DNA of 64,000 nt from Ferruginibacter sp050611725 (lineage in GTDB: Bacteria; Bacteroidota; Bacteroidia; Chitinophagales; Chitinophagaceae), in assembly GCF_050611725.1 (NCBI RefSeq), contig NZ_JBODJB010000001.1, positions 2,294,001-2,358,000 of the forward strand. Direction: 5' to 3'. This document shows, piece by piece, positions 52,690 to 62,129 of the stretch (position 1 is the first letter of the stretch; each line of letters starts with the position of its first letter). The notes beneath the pieces were generated by a model. That model was not told the DNA's origin and made no database searches. It saw only the letters and a program-made list of their open reading frames with translations. Position numbers and translations under genes: made by a program.

Positions 52690-53005
52690 AAAGATTAATA
52701 AGGGTTCGTGTAAAATTATACCTTACGTAAAACGTATACAGTTGGTTTTTACTAACATTGGCCAAAAAAAGTGAATAACGTATTTATACAAAGAATATTG
52801 AACAACAGATTAAAATTATCAGACAATTAAAATATTATAATATTAACTATCTGTTCTCATGGGGCAATTCAAATCGCAGTAATCAGGAAAGTTTTAATTA
52901 GTTTTCATTATAAAAAACCTCAAAACCCTTAGTGGTAGGCACTAATGCTAAGATAAATAATGTTTGGGAATATAACAACAATAAAATGTTAAAAGCGCAT
53001 TCTCC
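52690..53005. other. Intergenic region, 316 bases, nothing assigned
   Basis: AT-rich gap upstream of the adhesin gene and downstream of the UbiD gene (both minus strand). I see no ORF, tRNA or convincing hairpin, and no strict TAnnTTTG box on the minus strand. It must hold the adhesin promoter, perhaps a non-standard one. Confidence 0.5.
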
Positions 53006-54853
53006 TTATTTATTGAAGATAAATAAACTTCCTCCTTTATTAAATATTTTTTGAATATATTCTTCTGTTTCAGCACTTTTCTCTACAGGAGGCGCATGAT
53101 GAGGCTTTATTCTGGCATCAAATATTAGTGATCCGGTGCAGCCCCAATGTTTATTTATACTAAAACTTCCTATCCCATATATATCATGAGACGGGTTGGA
53201 TCTGGTGAATGTTACCCATAGAAAATTATTCAAATGTGATGCTATGAAACTGGCATCATCACAAATAATGATAATTGGGAACTCATTTAATAAAGAAATG
53301 TTTTGGGCAGATGAAAGCTGATCATTCAAAGATTGCATTTCTGTTTCAGCATTTTCATAATTTGTAAATGCTTTAGTTTGCAAAGCAATAATACCTGGTA
53401 ATATGACAACCGGGTTTTCAAATGTTTTCAAATTTCTGAAGCATTCCGGAATTTCCGTAGATAAATTTCTTACTACATCTCCATATGCTGCAAAAACAAC
53501 TTTACTCCCACTATTTAGAGATGTTCCGGAATAATCCAATGTATCAATCGTAGTATTGGTATAAAAATGTACATCTCGTGACAGATCGATCCTTTCCAGA
53601 ATGAATTTTAAATATGATTCAATATTATGGGTAGACACTTGATTGGTTTCATCAGCAGTAATAAATAAAAATTTGGCTAGACTCAATTGCCCTGTTCCCA
53701 AAATATGATTTGCAATGGTAAGAATTTCAGCCGGTTGTTTGGTTTGTTGATAGGGTGTGTAACGTTCGCTGCCTATCGCTAACAGTAAAGGATGAACGCC
53801 AGCTGCATCTACCGCATGCACTTCTTTCAAACCCGGTATTTCTTTTTGAATAGCTGAGCCTGTAATTTCATGTATCAAATTTCCAAAGCTGGTATCTTCT
53901 TGCGGCGGACGACCAACAACCGTAAAAGGCCATATCGCATTTTTCTTTGCAAACACCTTATGTACTCTCATTACAGGGAAAGGATGTTTAAGACTGTAGT
54001 AGCCTAAATGGTCTCCAAAGGGCCCTTCAGGCTTATTTTCATCCGGATATACTTCGCCTGTAATAACAAAATCAGCATCAGTACTAATCGCATATCCATC
54101 TACGTGAGTATACCTGAATCTTCTTCCACCTAACACTCCAGCAAATGTCATCTCACTGATCCCTTCCGGTAAAGGCATAACAGCTGCAACACTGTGCGAT
54201 GGCGGTCCGCCGACAAATATGCTGACTTTCAAAGGCAAACCTTTTTTATTTGCTTTAGTTTGATGTACACCTATACCTCTATGCAATTGATAATGCAATC
54301 CAACTTCTTTGTTAAGTTCATATTCATTGCCGGAAAGCTGAATGCGATACATTCCAAGATTTGCATTCATGATTCCGGGCTTATCAATATCTTCTGTATA
54401 TACTTGCGGTAATGTTACAAATGCTCCGCCATCTTTTGACCAATGATGTATTTGTGGCAAATCGGAAATCTGTATTTCTTCAAATAAGACAGGTTTTGAA
54501 AAAGGATCTTTTAACGGTAATGCCTTAAGTGCTGCTAATCCTGCAGCAAAATTTTTGATGGGATGTTTGATGGCTTTGATCGGATCATTTCTTAATTCGA
54601 TCAATTGCTGAACCGATGATAGTGTATCTCTGAAAATAAATTTACTCCTTTCAAGCGTTCCGAAAATATTTGATACTGTTCTGAATTTACTTCCCTTTAC
54701 ATTTTCAAATAAGATTGCCGGCCCACCTGCTTCGTGTACACGTAAATGTATGGCTGCCATTTCAAGATATGGATCTACTTCTTCTTTGATACGAACAAGT
54801 TGCCCTGCTCTTTCAAGGTCCAGTAAACATTCTTCCAGAGATTTGTACGCCAT
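53006..54853 (-). CDS. UbiD-family prenylated-FMN decarboxylase
   Basis: 615 residues. N-terminal MAYKSLEECLLDLERAGQLV, HRGIGVHQTKA and the cofactor/active-site block DENKPEGPFGDHLGYYSLKH are typical of UbiD. The Bacteroidota members of this length are usually assigned to menaquinone biosynthesis, which I take as likely but unproven. It requires prenyl-FMN from UbiX, not present here. It lies 57 bases downstream of the esterase gene on the same strand. Confidence 0.9.
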   Translation of the reverse strand: MAYKSLEECLLDLERAGQLVRIKEEVDPYLEMAAIHLRVHEAGGPAILFENVKGSKFRTVSNIFGTLERSKFIFRDTLSSVQQLIELRNDPIKAIKHPIKNFAAGLAALKALPLKDPFSKPVLFEEIQISDLPQIHHWSKDGGAFVTLPQVYTEDIDKPGIMNANLGMYRIQLSGNEYELNKEVGLHYQLHRGIGVHQTKANKKGLPLKVSIFVGGPPSHSVAAVMPLPEGISEMTFAGVLGGRRFRYTHVDGYAISTDADFVITGEVYPDENKPEGPFGDHLGYYSLKHPFPVMRVHKVFAKKNAIWPFTVVGRPPQEDTSFGNLIHEITGSAIQKEIPGLKEVHAVDAAGVHPLLLAIGSERYTPYQQTKQPAEILTIANHILGTGQLSLAKFLFITADETNQVSTHNIESYLKFILERIDLSRDVHFYTNTTIDTLDYSGTSLNSGSKVVFAAYGDVVRNLSTEIPECFRNLKTFENPVVILPGIIALQTKAFTNYENAETEMQSLNDQLSSAQNISLLNEFPIIIICDDASFIASHLNNFLWVTFTRSNPSHDIYGIGSFSINKHWGCTGSLIFDARIKPHHAPPVEKSAETEEYIQKIFNKGGSLFIFNK

Positions 54854-54910
54854 TTAGAGTATTTGACTACAAAAGTAAAACACTAAATCGGTAGAATTGT
54901 TTTTTAATGA

Positions 54911-55816
54911 TTATTTCAATGTTTTGATCCAGTTGGCTAACCGATCGATCCACTTATCTTTTGTAGTAGTATTCTCCAAACCAAAGCCATGACCACCTGC
55001 AGGGTATATGTGCATTTCTGCCTGAACTTTATTTTTTATACAAGCCTGATAAAATCGAATGCTGTTTTCAACCGGAACAGTTGCATCATCACCTGCATGA
55101 ACAATAAATACGGGCGGGCATTCCTTTGTTACCTTCAATTCATTTGAAAATAATTCAGTCATTTCTTTTTTGGCATCTTTTCCGATCAATCTGTCACGTG
55201 AACCCTGATGTGCAATTGAATCAGCAAAACTAATAACGGGATAGATCAATATGGCAAAATCCGGTCTTACAGATATGCTATCATTGATCGTTCTTTCAGC
55301 AGTAAAATTAAAATGTGTAGCGGCAGTTGAGGCTAAATGCCCACCTGCAGAAAACCCCATGATACCAACTTGCTTTTTATCCAATTTCCATTCGACAGCA
55401 TTTTTACGTACAATTCTTATTGCTTGCTGAGCATCTTGCAAAGGGCCAATCGTTTTATCGATCATAATTGTATCGTTAGGCAAACGATATTTCAAGACGA
55501 AAGCAGTAATAACCAGTTTGTTCAATTCTTTCGCAACAAAAACGCCTTCATTATCAATTGACAATCGTTGGTATCCGCCACCCGGACAAATGATCACAGA
55601 CTTCCCATTCGGATGTTTTGGAAAAAAAACTGTTAGTGTTGGCTTAACGACTGTATAAATTCTTCTTGTACCATTGACTAAAATTGTTTTTTCTCCAACA
55701 GTAGCTTTTATCGAATTTGGCACAATACTATCATACAAGGGCATCTCCATATTTTTTTGTCCAAGAATATTAGTGGAAATAAACAAGATGAGTATAGAAT
55801 AAAAATATTTTTTCAC
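54911..55816 (-). CDS. Exported alpha/beta-hydrolase, likely acetyl (xylan) esterase
   Basis: 301 residues with a signal peptide ending ILGQ. The oxyanion motif PGGGYQRLS, nucleophile elbow GFSAGG, acid HAGDDATVP and catalytic His in GGHGFGL form a complete triad. It belongs to the family of BD-FAE/acetyl-esterase-like exported hydrolases. Position directly after the GH43 gene (nine bases) in a xylose operon suggests removal of acetyl or other ester groups from xylo-oligosaccharides. Confidence 0.9.
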   Translation of the reverse strand: MKKYFYSILILFISTNILGQKNMEMPLYDSIVPNSIKATVGEKTILVNGTRRIYTVVKPTLTVFFPKHPNGKSVIICPGGGYQRLSIDNEGVFVAKELNKLVITAFVLKYRLPNDTIMIDKTIGPLQDAQQAIRIVRKNAVEWKLDKKQVGIMGFSAGGHLASTAATHFNFTAERTINDSISVRPDFAILIYPVISFADSIAHQGSRDRLIGKDAKKEMTELFSNELKVTKECPPVFIVHAGDDATVPVENSIRFYQACIKNKVQAEMHIYPAGGHGFGLENTTTKDKWIDRLANWIKTLK

Positions 55817-55825
55817 TTTTGTGCT

Positions 55826-57484
55826 CTAATTCTTTGTAATTCTAAACCAGTCAATATCTGCATAGCCTGCATCGTTGGTCTTTTTATCTCTCGTGCAGAA
55901 ATAACCAATTTTAGCACCTATCCACTTGCCGGGTTCTGCAGTAAAAATATCAGGAATTTGTTTAAATACGGCTCCATCAGTACTATAATAAAGTCTGTAT
56001 GATGCTCCGCCTGTTATTTTTCTAACTACATCGATCTTAAAATATATATTGTTAGATTGCATCGATTCAATAACATGTGGTACATCTCGAGCACCTTTAT
56101 CAGCGCTCCGGCAAGTAGAATAACTTAAATAAATACTATCCGATACTTTTGTCAGCGTCAGGAATGTATAATCTAAACCCATTACACCAAAGCCAAATTG
56201 CTCTCCATCTATTTTCGGATGAAAAGAAAATTTAGTTGTAGCAGTAAATATTTCTGCAGGAAATTTTTGCAATAAAACATTTGGTAAAAACCAATAATTT
56301 TTCATACTGTCCGGCATGGTTGAACTATACAATCGTAATGCTCCATTTGCCTGATTAGTGAATGCCCAGGTTGCCTGTGGATTTGCCTGCCATTGCCATT
56401 GCAATCCCAATTTATTATCATTAAATTCATCGCTCTCTTGCGGTGTAACGATCGGATATACTTTTCCAACATTAGGTTTTTGATACTCAAGAACAGGTTC
56501 TCCTTTACCATCTATATCTTTATCAACACCAATGACGGGCCAGTCATTGATCCACTTCATCGGTTGCAAATGCACCACTCTTCCATAAGCCTCTTTATCC
56601 TGAAAATGTATGAACCAATTCTCTCCTGTTTTTGTATCTACCCATGCGCCTTGATGTGGCCCGTTGATCTTTGTTTTACCCTGATCCATTACAACTTTAC
56701 GTTCATAAGGTCCATAAATATTTTTACTTCGTAGAACCAATTGCCATCCTGTACCTACCCCGCCGGCAGGTGCAAAAATGTAATAATAACCATTACGTTT
56801 ATGGAATTTAGGCCCTTCAATCGTTGGATCCGTTTCATGTCCATCATATACCAATACGCCGGCATCGATCGTTTTATCGAACGTTGCATTTAATTGCTTT
56901 ACAACGATCACCGATTTAATCCCCGCTCTACTTCCTGCATATGCATGTACCAGGTATGCTTTACCGTTATCATCCCATAGAGGACAAGGATCTATCAGTC
57001 CTTTACCTGCTTCTACCAATACCGGATCGGTCCATGGCCCTCTTATGTTTTTTGCTTTGGTAAGATAGATACCAAAATCAGGATCGGGATAATAGATATA
57101 AAATTCTTTATTGTGATAGCGAATGGCCGGAGCCCAAACGCCATTACCATGTTGTGTTTTTGAAAAATGTTCAAATGGTGGTTGACGCAACAATGCATGA
57201 CCAATAATCGTCCAGTTTACTAGATCTTTTGAATGCAGGATCGGCAAACCGGGGACTGCATCAAAACTCGAAGCGATCATGTAATAATCATCGCCAACCC
57301 GTATAGCATCGGGGTCGCTATAATCTGCATGAATGATGGGATTTTTGAAAGTGCCATCGCCATTGTCCGCTACCCATACTTTCGACACATACAAGGTATC
57401 TGATGCAACAATCTTTCTTTGTATCTGTGCATTTACAGAAACAAAAAGAAACAAACCCACAAAATTGATCAATACTACTTTCAT
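55826..57484 (-). CDS. Exported GH43-family glycosidase (beta-xylosidase/arabinofuranosidase)
   Basis: Start set at the ATG at 57484 (MKVVLINFVGLFLFVSVNAQ), giving a signal peptide and 552 residues; an upstream ATG at 57529 lies inside the symporter's 3' end. GH43 five-bladed propeller with catalytic Asp in YSDPDAIR (about 57), pKa-tuning Asp in LIDPCPLWDD, and acid Glu in TIEGPKFHK. A C-terminal beta-sandwich (about 340-552) is of the GH43_C2 type that covers the active site in xylosidases. Expected periplasmic hydrolysis of xylo- or arabinoxylo-oligosaccharides. Confidence 0.92.
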   Translation of the reverse strand: MKVVLINFVGLFLFVSVNAQIQRKIVASDTLYVSKVWVADNGDGTFKNPIIHADYSDPDAIRVGDDYYMIASSFDAVPGLPILHSKDLVNWTIIGHALLRQPPFEHFSKTQHGNGVWAPAIRYHNKEFYIYYPDPDFGIYLTKAKNIRGPWTDPVLVEAGKGLIDPCPLWDDNGKAYLVHAYAGSRAGIKSVIVVKQLNATFDKTIDAGVLVYDGHETDPTIEGPKFHKRNGYYYIFAPAGGVGTGWQLVLRSKNIYGPYERKVVMDQGKTKINGPHQGAWVDTKTGENWFIHFQDKEAYGRVVHLQPMKWINDWPVIGVDKDIDGKGEPVLEYQKPNVGKVYPIVTPQESDEFNDNKLGLQWQWQANPQATWAFTNQANGALRLYSSTMPDSMKNYWFLPNVLLQKFPAEIFTATTKFSFHPKIDGEQFGFGVMGLDYTFLTLTKVSDSIYLSYSTCRSADKGARDVPHVIESMQSNNIYFKIDVVRKITGGASYRLYYSTDGAVFKQIPDIFTAEPGKWIGAKIGYFCTRDKKTNDAGYADIDWFRITKN

Positions 57485-57489
57485 AAATT

Positions 57490-59163
57490 TTACCAGTAAA
57501 TTGTATACAAGGCCGCTAAAATTCCACAAACAATTAATGCACCTGCTGCAAAACCCGGTGATAGTTTAAACATTTTTCTATCTACTTCCAAACCATGAGG
57601 CCGTACACCTTTTCTGTTGTCCCATAAACTGATCAGTACCATCCCAATCACACATATAGCAAATACAAAACCCATTCTATCTAAAAAAGGAATTTCATAT
57701 ACACCTTTATCATTTGCTTTAGAAAATCCGAATTGTGCCAAGAATGAAAGATCCATTATACCCGGCAGAAATTTAAAGAAAAGCGAAAATGCAAATCCAC
57801 CGATCGTTGCAAACAGTGCAGCGTTGGATGTTGTTTTCTTCCAGAAAAAACCAAGAATAAACATGGCAAAAATACCCGGGGATACAAAGCCGGTATATTC
57901 CTGTATGTATTGGAATCCTCCTTTTTTATCGATACCCATTAACGGGGCAATGATGATTGCTATAAGCATAGCCGTTAGTACTGTCCATTTCCCTATATTT
58001 ACCATCTTCTTCTCATCGGCATCAGGGTTTATTCTTTTCTTATAAATATCTAATGTAAAAATGGTAGAAATGCTGTTTGCTTTACCGGCTAACGATGCAA
58101 CAATAGCAGCCGTTAAAGCCGCAAAGGCAAGTCCTTTAAGCCCTGCAGGCAATAGGTTTAACAAAACGGGGTAAGCTTTATCGGGATTTAATTCTCCACC
58201 TTGTAACATTTCGGTTTGAAAATTCCCTTGCTGATGTAATACATATGCCGCTATACCCGGAAGTACAACAATTACAGGCATCAACAATTTTAAAAATGCG
58301 GCAAATAAAATTCCACTTCTTGCAGTTTTTATATCGGCACCTAATGCTCTTTGAGTAATGTATTGGTTGCATCCCCAGTAATTCAGATTTACGATCCACA
58401 TACCGCCAATCAAAATAGTAAGCCCAGGCAGATCCATATAATTAGGGTTATCTTTTTTAAAAACCATGTGAAAATGATCATCGGCATGTTCCATCAGCAA
58501 TTTAAATCCATTAACAGTACCTGTCGTTCCAAATTTTTCAGAAACCAGATTCAATGCCAAATAAGTTGTAACCAATCCACCAAGAATTAAAAAGAAAACC
58601 TGAATCACATCTGTATAGCCGATCACTTTCATTCCGCCTAATGTGATAACTACAGCAAATGCAGCCAGCACATACATACAAAGTGTTGTATTGATTCCTG
58701 ATATTGCATTAATGGCTAAAGCACCCAAATATAAAATTGATGTGAGGTTTACCACAACATATAATAATAACCAGAACACAGCCATGATCATTGCCACTGT
58801 TCCATTATACCGCTGATTTAAAAATTGTGGCATGGTGTATATTTTATTCTTCAGATAAACAGGAATGAAGAATATTGCAACGATCATCAATGTTGCTGCT
58901 GCCATCCACTCATAAGTTGATATAGCCAATCCCATTTTGAAACCACTCCCACTCATACCGATAAATTGCTCCGCAGAAATATTAGAAGCAATTAACGAGG
59001 CGCCGATTGCCCACCAGGTAAGTGAACCTTCTGCCAAAAAATAATCATGTGAAGCGGTTACTGTTGCTTTTTTCTTTTTTCTGTATATCCAATAACCGTA
59101 ACCGGCCACTACAACAAAATAAAAAAGAAATACTAAATAGTCGAATTGGTGCAGGCTTTGCAT
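57490..59163 (-). CDS. Sodium/solute symporter, likely sugar
   Basis: 557-residue inner-membrane protein of the SSS family, with about fourteen helices. SNISAEQFIGMSGSGFKMGL and ITLGGMKVIGYTDVIQVFFL are the SGLT-type signatures, and NYWGCNQYITQRALGA matches the Bacteroidota sugar symporters. In this operon xylose or a short xylo-oligosaccharide is the probable substrate. It begins 24 bases after xylA and ends five bases before the GH43 start. Confidence 0.9.
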   Translation of the reverse strand: MQSLHQFDYLVFLFYFVVVAGYGYWIYRKKKKATVTASHDYFLAEGSLTWWAIGASLIASNISAEQFIGMSGSGFKMGLAISTYEWMAAATLMIVAIFFIPVYLKNKIYTMPQFLNQRYNGTVAMIMAVFWLLLYVVVNLTSILYLGALAINAISGINTTLCMYVLAAFAVVITLGGMKVIGYTDVIQVFFLILGGLVTTYLALNLVSEKFGTTGTVNGFKLLMEHADDHFHMVFKKDNPNYMDLPGLTILIGGMWIVNLNYWGCNQYITQRALGADIKTARSGILFAAFLKLLMPVIVVLPGIAAYVLHQQGNFQTEMLQGGELNPDKAYPVLLNLLPAGLKGLAFAALTAAIVASLAGKANSISTIFTLDIYKKRINPDADEKKMVNIGKWTVLTAMLIAIIIAPLMGIDKKGGFQYIQEYTGFVSPGIFAMFILGFFWKKTTSNAALFATIGGFAFSLFFKFLPGIMDLSFLAQFGFSKANDKGVYEIPFLDRMGFVFAICVIGMVLISLWDNRKGVRPHGLEVDRKMFKLSPGFAAGALIVCGILAALYTIYW

Positions 59164-59187
59164 ATCGTTTGTTGTTTTAAATTATCA

Positions 59188-60516
59188 TTAAATATAGCGA
59201 TTAATAATATTCTCAAGATATTCCTGCTTACCACTGATCAACTCAGGTTCCCCATTTTCAATTGCATATGTTCTCAGATCCTCTAAGGTTAATTTTCCTG
59301 CTTTGAAAGCTTTACCTACTGAGCTATCAAAACTTGCATATCGTTCTGCTCGTATTTTTTTGTACTCCGATTTTTGTAGAATATTATCTGCAATGATCAA
59401 GGCTCTGGCGAATGTATCCATAGCACCGATATGTGCATGAAACAGATCCGCAGCATCTGTGCTGTTTCTTCTTCTTTTAGCATCAAAATTAATTCCACCC
59501 GGAGTTATCCCTCCTGCTTCTACTATGACTAACATCGCTTCTACGATCTCATTGATATTATTCGGAAACTGATCTGTATCCCAGCCATTTTGATAATCTC
59601 CTCTATTGGCATCAATACTTCCTAACACGCCTGCATCTGCAGCAACTTGCAATTCATGCTGAAATGTATGACCGGCTAGTGTTGCATGATTCACTTCTAT
59701 GTTTAATTTAAAATCATCCAACAAATGATATTGCCTTAAAAATCCAATAACAGTAGCACTATCATAATCGTATTGATGTTTACTTGGTTCACAAGGTTTT
59801 GGCTCAATGAAGAATGTTCCTTTAAAACCGTTACGTCTTGCATAGTCTTTGGCAGCGTGTAAAAATATTGCAAAATGCTCTTGTTCTTTTTTCATATTGG
59901 TATTCAACAAGCTCATATAACCTTCTCTTCCTCCCCAAAAAACATAGTTCTCACCGTTTAAAGCTATCGTAGCATCTAATGCAGATTTTACTTGTGCTGC
60001 ACCGTGAGTTAACACATGAAAATCCGGATTAGTAGCAGCGCCATTCATATATCTTCTATTAGAAAAGAGGTTTGCTGTTCCCCATAATAATTTTACACCA
60101 CTTGCATCTTGTTTTTGTTTTAGATAAGCAGTGATCGCTTGTAATCTTTTTTCATTCTCAACAATATCATTTGTATAATCCACTGCATCTACATCATGAA
60201 AACAATAGTATGGTAGGCCTAATTTTGTAATGAATTCAAATGCTGCATCAGCTTTGTCTTTTGCTCTTTCAACAGCGTCAGTTTTTACATTCCATGGATA
60301 TAAATGTGTAGGTTCACCAAAAGGATCTCCACCATTACCAACAAAGGAGTGCCAATATGCACAGGCGAAACGCAAGTACTCTTTCATAGTTTTCCCTGCA
60401 ACAAGCTTATTCTCATCGTACCAGCGAAATGCAAGCGGATTATCACTTTGTAAACCTTCGTATTTTATTTGACCTATCTCTTTAAAATAAGTCGTGTCGC
60501 CTGTTACTACTTTCAT
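59188..60516 (-). CDS. xylA: Xylose isomerase
   Basis: 442 residues, the class II length. Interconverts D-xylose and D-xylulose. Metal- and substrate-binding motifs are intact: CFHDVDAVD, VFWGGREGYMSL, FIEPKPCEPSKHQYD, GSIDANRGDYQNGWD and NFDAKRRRNS. It starts 11 bases after xylB ends, so the two are co-transcribed. Confidence 0.98.
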   Translation of the reverse strand: MKVVTGDTTYFKEIGQIKYEGLQSDNPLAFRWYDENKLVAGKTMKEYLRFACAYWHSFVGNGGDPFGEPTHLYPWNVKTDAVERAKDKADAAFEFITKLGLPYYCFHDVDAVDYTNDIVENEKRLQAITAYLKQKQDASGVKLLWGTANLFSNRRYMNGAATNPDFHVLTHGAAQVKSALDATIALNGENYVFWGGREGYMSLLNTNMKKEQEHFAIFLHAAKDYARRNGFKGTFFIEPKPCEPSKHQYDYDSATVIGFLRQYHLLDDFKLNIEVNHATLAGHTFQHELQVAADAGVLGSIDANRGDYQNGWDTDQFPNNINEIVEAMLVIVEAGGITPGGINFDAKRRRNSTDAADLFHAHIGAMDTFARALIIADNILQKSEYKKIRAERYASFDSSVGKAFKAGKLTLEDLRTYAIENGEPELISGKQEYLENIINRYI

Positions 60517-60527
60517 TGTCCAATTAT

Positions 60528-62006
60528 TTAATTATTGTTTAAAATTTTGTATAATTTTCTTTCCCATTTATAATATAGCGCATCATATTGATCGTGTTGC
60601 GATGGCTCTATCAACTGCAAAGGAGAAATGTTTTCAAAGGCTTGTTTTGGAGAAAATATTTTTTTCCCGATCCCTGCACCAATAGCCGCTCCAACACTTC
60701 CATCGCAATCATATATTTCTACGGGCACATCGGTTACATCAGCAAACACCTGTGTAAATACATCACTTAAAAACATATTGGCCCTTCCGGCTTTGATCAC
60801 TTTCGGATGAATATTGTTTGATCGCATAATATCTAACCCATACCTGAATGCATATGCAATGCCCTCTTGTGTGGCTCTGAAAATTTCCGAAGCATTGTGT
60901 TTGTTTACAAATGAAAGATCAATATCAATTAGTTTATTTTTCAATATCCTTTCAGCTCCATTACAAAACGGAAGAATATTCAATCCATTACTGCCGGGTG
61001 TTATTGACCTTGCGGCTGTATTCATTTCGTCATAGGTAAGTCCCTTACCAAATCTTTCTTTTATCAAACGATTCATACTACCGCATCCGTTAATACATAA
61101 CAATGTACCGATACGGGTTTCAACACCATGATTGACATGTGCAAAGCCATTCACTCTTGATGCAGCATCATAACTTAACTGATCACCAACGGCATATATT
61201 ACTCCGGAAGTGCCGGCAGTAGCAGCTACTTCACCCGGGTTCAACACATTTAATGATAGTGCATTGTTAGGTTGATCTCCAGCTTTGTAATTTACTGTTA
61301 TCCCTGATCTTAATCCTAATTCGTTGGCCACAGTTGAAGAAAGTGTTCCATGCTCTTCAAAAACATTTCGTACAGACGGAAAAAATGATTTGTCAAAACC
61401 AAAGTACTCAATTATATCTTTTGATAGCTCATTGTTCTTAAAATCCCAGAATATTCCTTCTGATAAAGCCGTAACCGTTGTAGTTATTTCTCCTGTTAAT
61501 TTTGATGAGATATAATCACCCGGCAATAACACCTTATCAATTCTTGAGTATGTCAAAGGTTCATTGTGTTTCACCCAGGCCAGTTTTGATGCAGTAAAGT
61601 TTCCGGGAGAGTTCAATAAATGCGTAAGACATTCCTCTTGACCAATATCAGCAAATGCTTTATTGCCAATTTCCACAGCTCTACTATCGCACCAGATAAT
61701 AGCATCCCTTAAAACTTGTTGATTTTTATCTATCAAAACCAATCCATGCATTTGGTAAGCAATTCCTATTGCACCAATATCATTTGGATGGTACAATTTT
61801 GTAGCATTGGCTTTTGTGATAACCGATTTTACATCGTCCCACCACTGCATTGGAGATTGTTCTGCCCATCCAAGTTCAAGAGATTTGATCAATCGTTCAT
61901 TCTGAGGGTATTGTACGGATACCAATACTTTCTTAGTAACCGCATCTACTACGGATGCTTTAACAGAAGAGGTTCCAATATCTAAACCTAATAGTAACAC
62001 AGACAA
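60528..62006 (-). CDS. xylB: Xylulokinase
   Basis: 492-residue FGGY sugar kinase phosphorylating D-xylulose. GLDIGTSSVKASVVD at the N-terminus, WCDSRAVE, the substrate-region GDQPNNALSLNV and C-terminal DVTDVPVEIYDCDGSVGAAIGAGIG are in order. It is the first gene of the operon and divergent from the AraC-family regulator across 123 bases. Confidence 0.96.
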   Translation of the reverse strand: MSVLLLGLDIGTSSVKASVVDAVTKKVLVSVQYPQNERLIKSLELGWAEQSPMQWWDDVKSVITKANATKLYHPNDIGAIGIAYQMHGLVLIDKNQQVLRDAIIWCDSRAVEIGNKAFADIGQEECLTHLLNSPGNFTASKLAWVKHNEPLTYSRIDKVLLPGDYISSKLTGEITTTVTALSEGIFWDFKNNELSKDIIEYFGFDKSFFPSVRNVFEEHGTLSSTVANELGLRSGITVNYKAGDQPNNALSLNVLNPGEVAATAGTSGVIYAVGDQLSYDAASRVNGFAHVNHGVETRIGTLLCINGCGSMNRLIKERFGKGLTYDEMNTAARSITPGSNGLNILPFCNGAERILKNKLIDIDLSFVNKHNASEIFRATQEGIAYAFRYGLDIMRSNNIHPKVIKAGRANMFLSDVFTQVFADVTDVPVEIYDCDGSVGAAIGAGIGKKIFSPKQAFENISPLQLIEPSQHDQYDALYYKWERKLYKILNNN

Positions 62007-62073
62007 TCGTTTTAATAGTACAAATTTTATAGATTCTCCTATGAAATCCTTCTACTTTATTGTTGAAAACTAA

Positions 62074-62125
62074 AACTATTTTAATATATTTTATACCTTT
62101 AGTAAGTTTAATGCTTAAAATAGTT
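62074..62125. promoter_or_regulatory. Candidate operator for the AraC-family regulator
   Basis: Perfect 11-bp inverted repeat AACTATTTTAA (62074-62084) and TTAAAATAGTT (62115-62125), 30 bases apart. A weaker related half-site TTTTAATAGTA lies at 62010-62020. The right half-site ends four bases before the regulator's ATG at 62130, which would allow autorepression. Confidence 0.55.
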
Positions 62126-62129
62126 ACAC

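Noticed and set aside
50441..52774. Long open frames on the + strand opposite the adhesin gene (for example 51086-51505 and 51509-51886)
   Set aside because: They mirror the repeat units of the minus-strand gene and have Val/Pro-rich, repeat-derived translations with no start signals; shadows of the biased codon use in the repeats.
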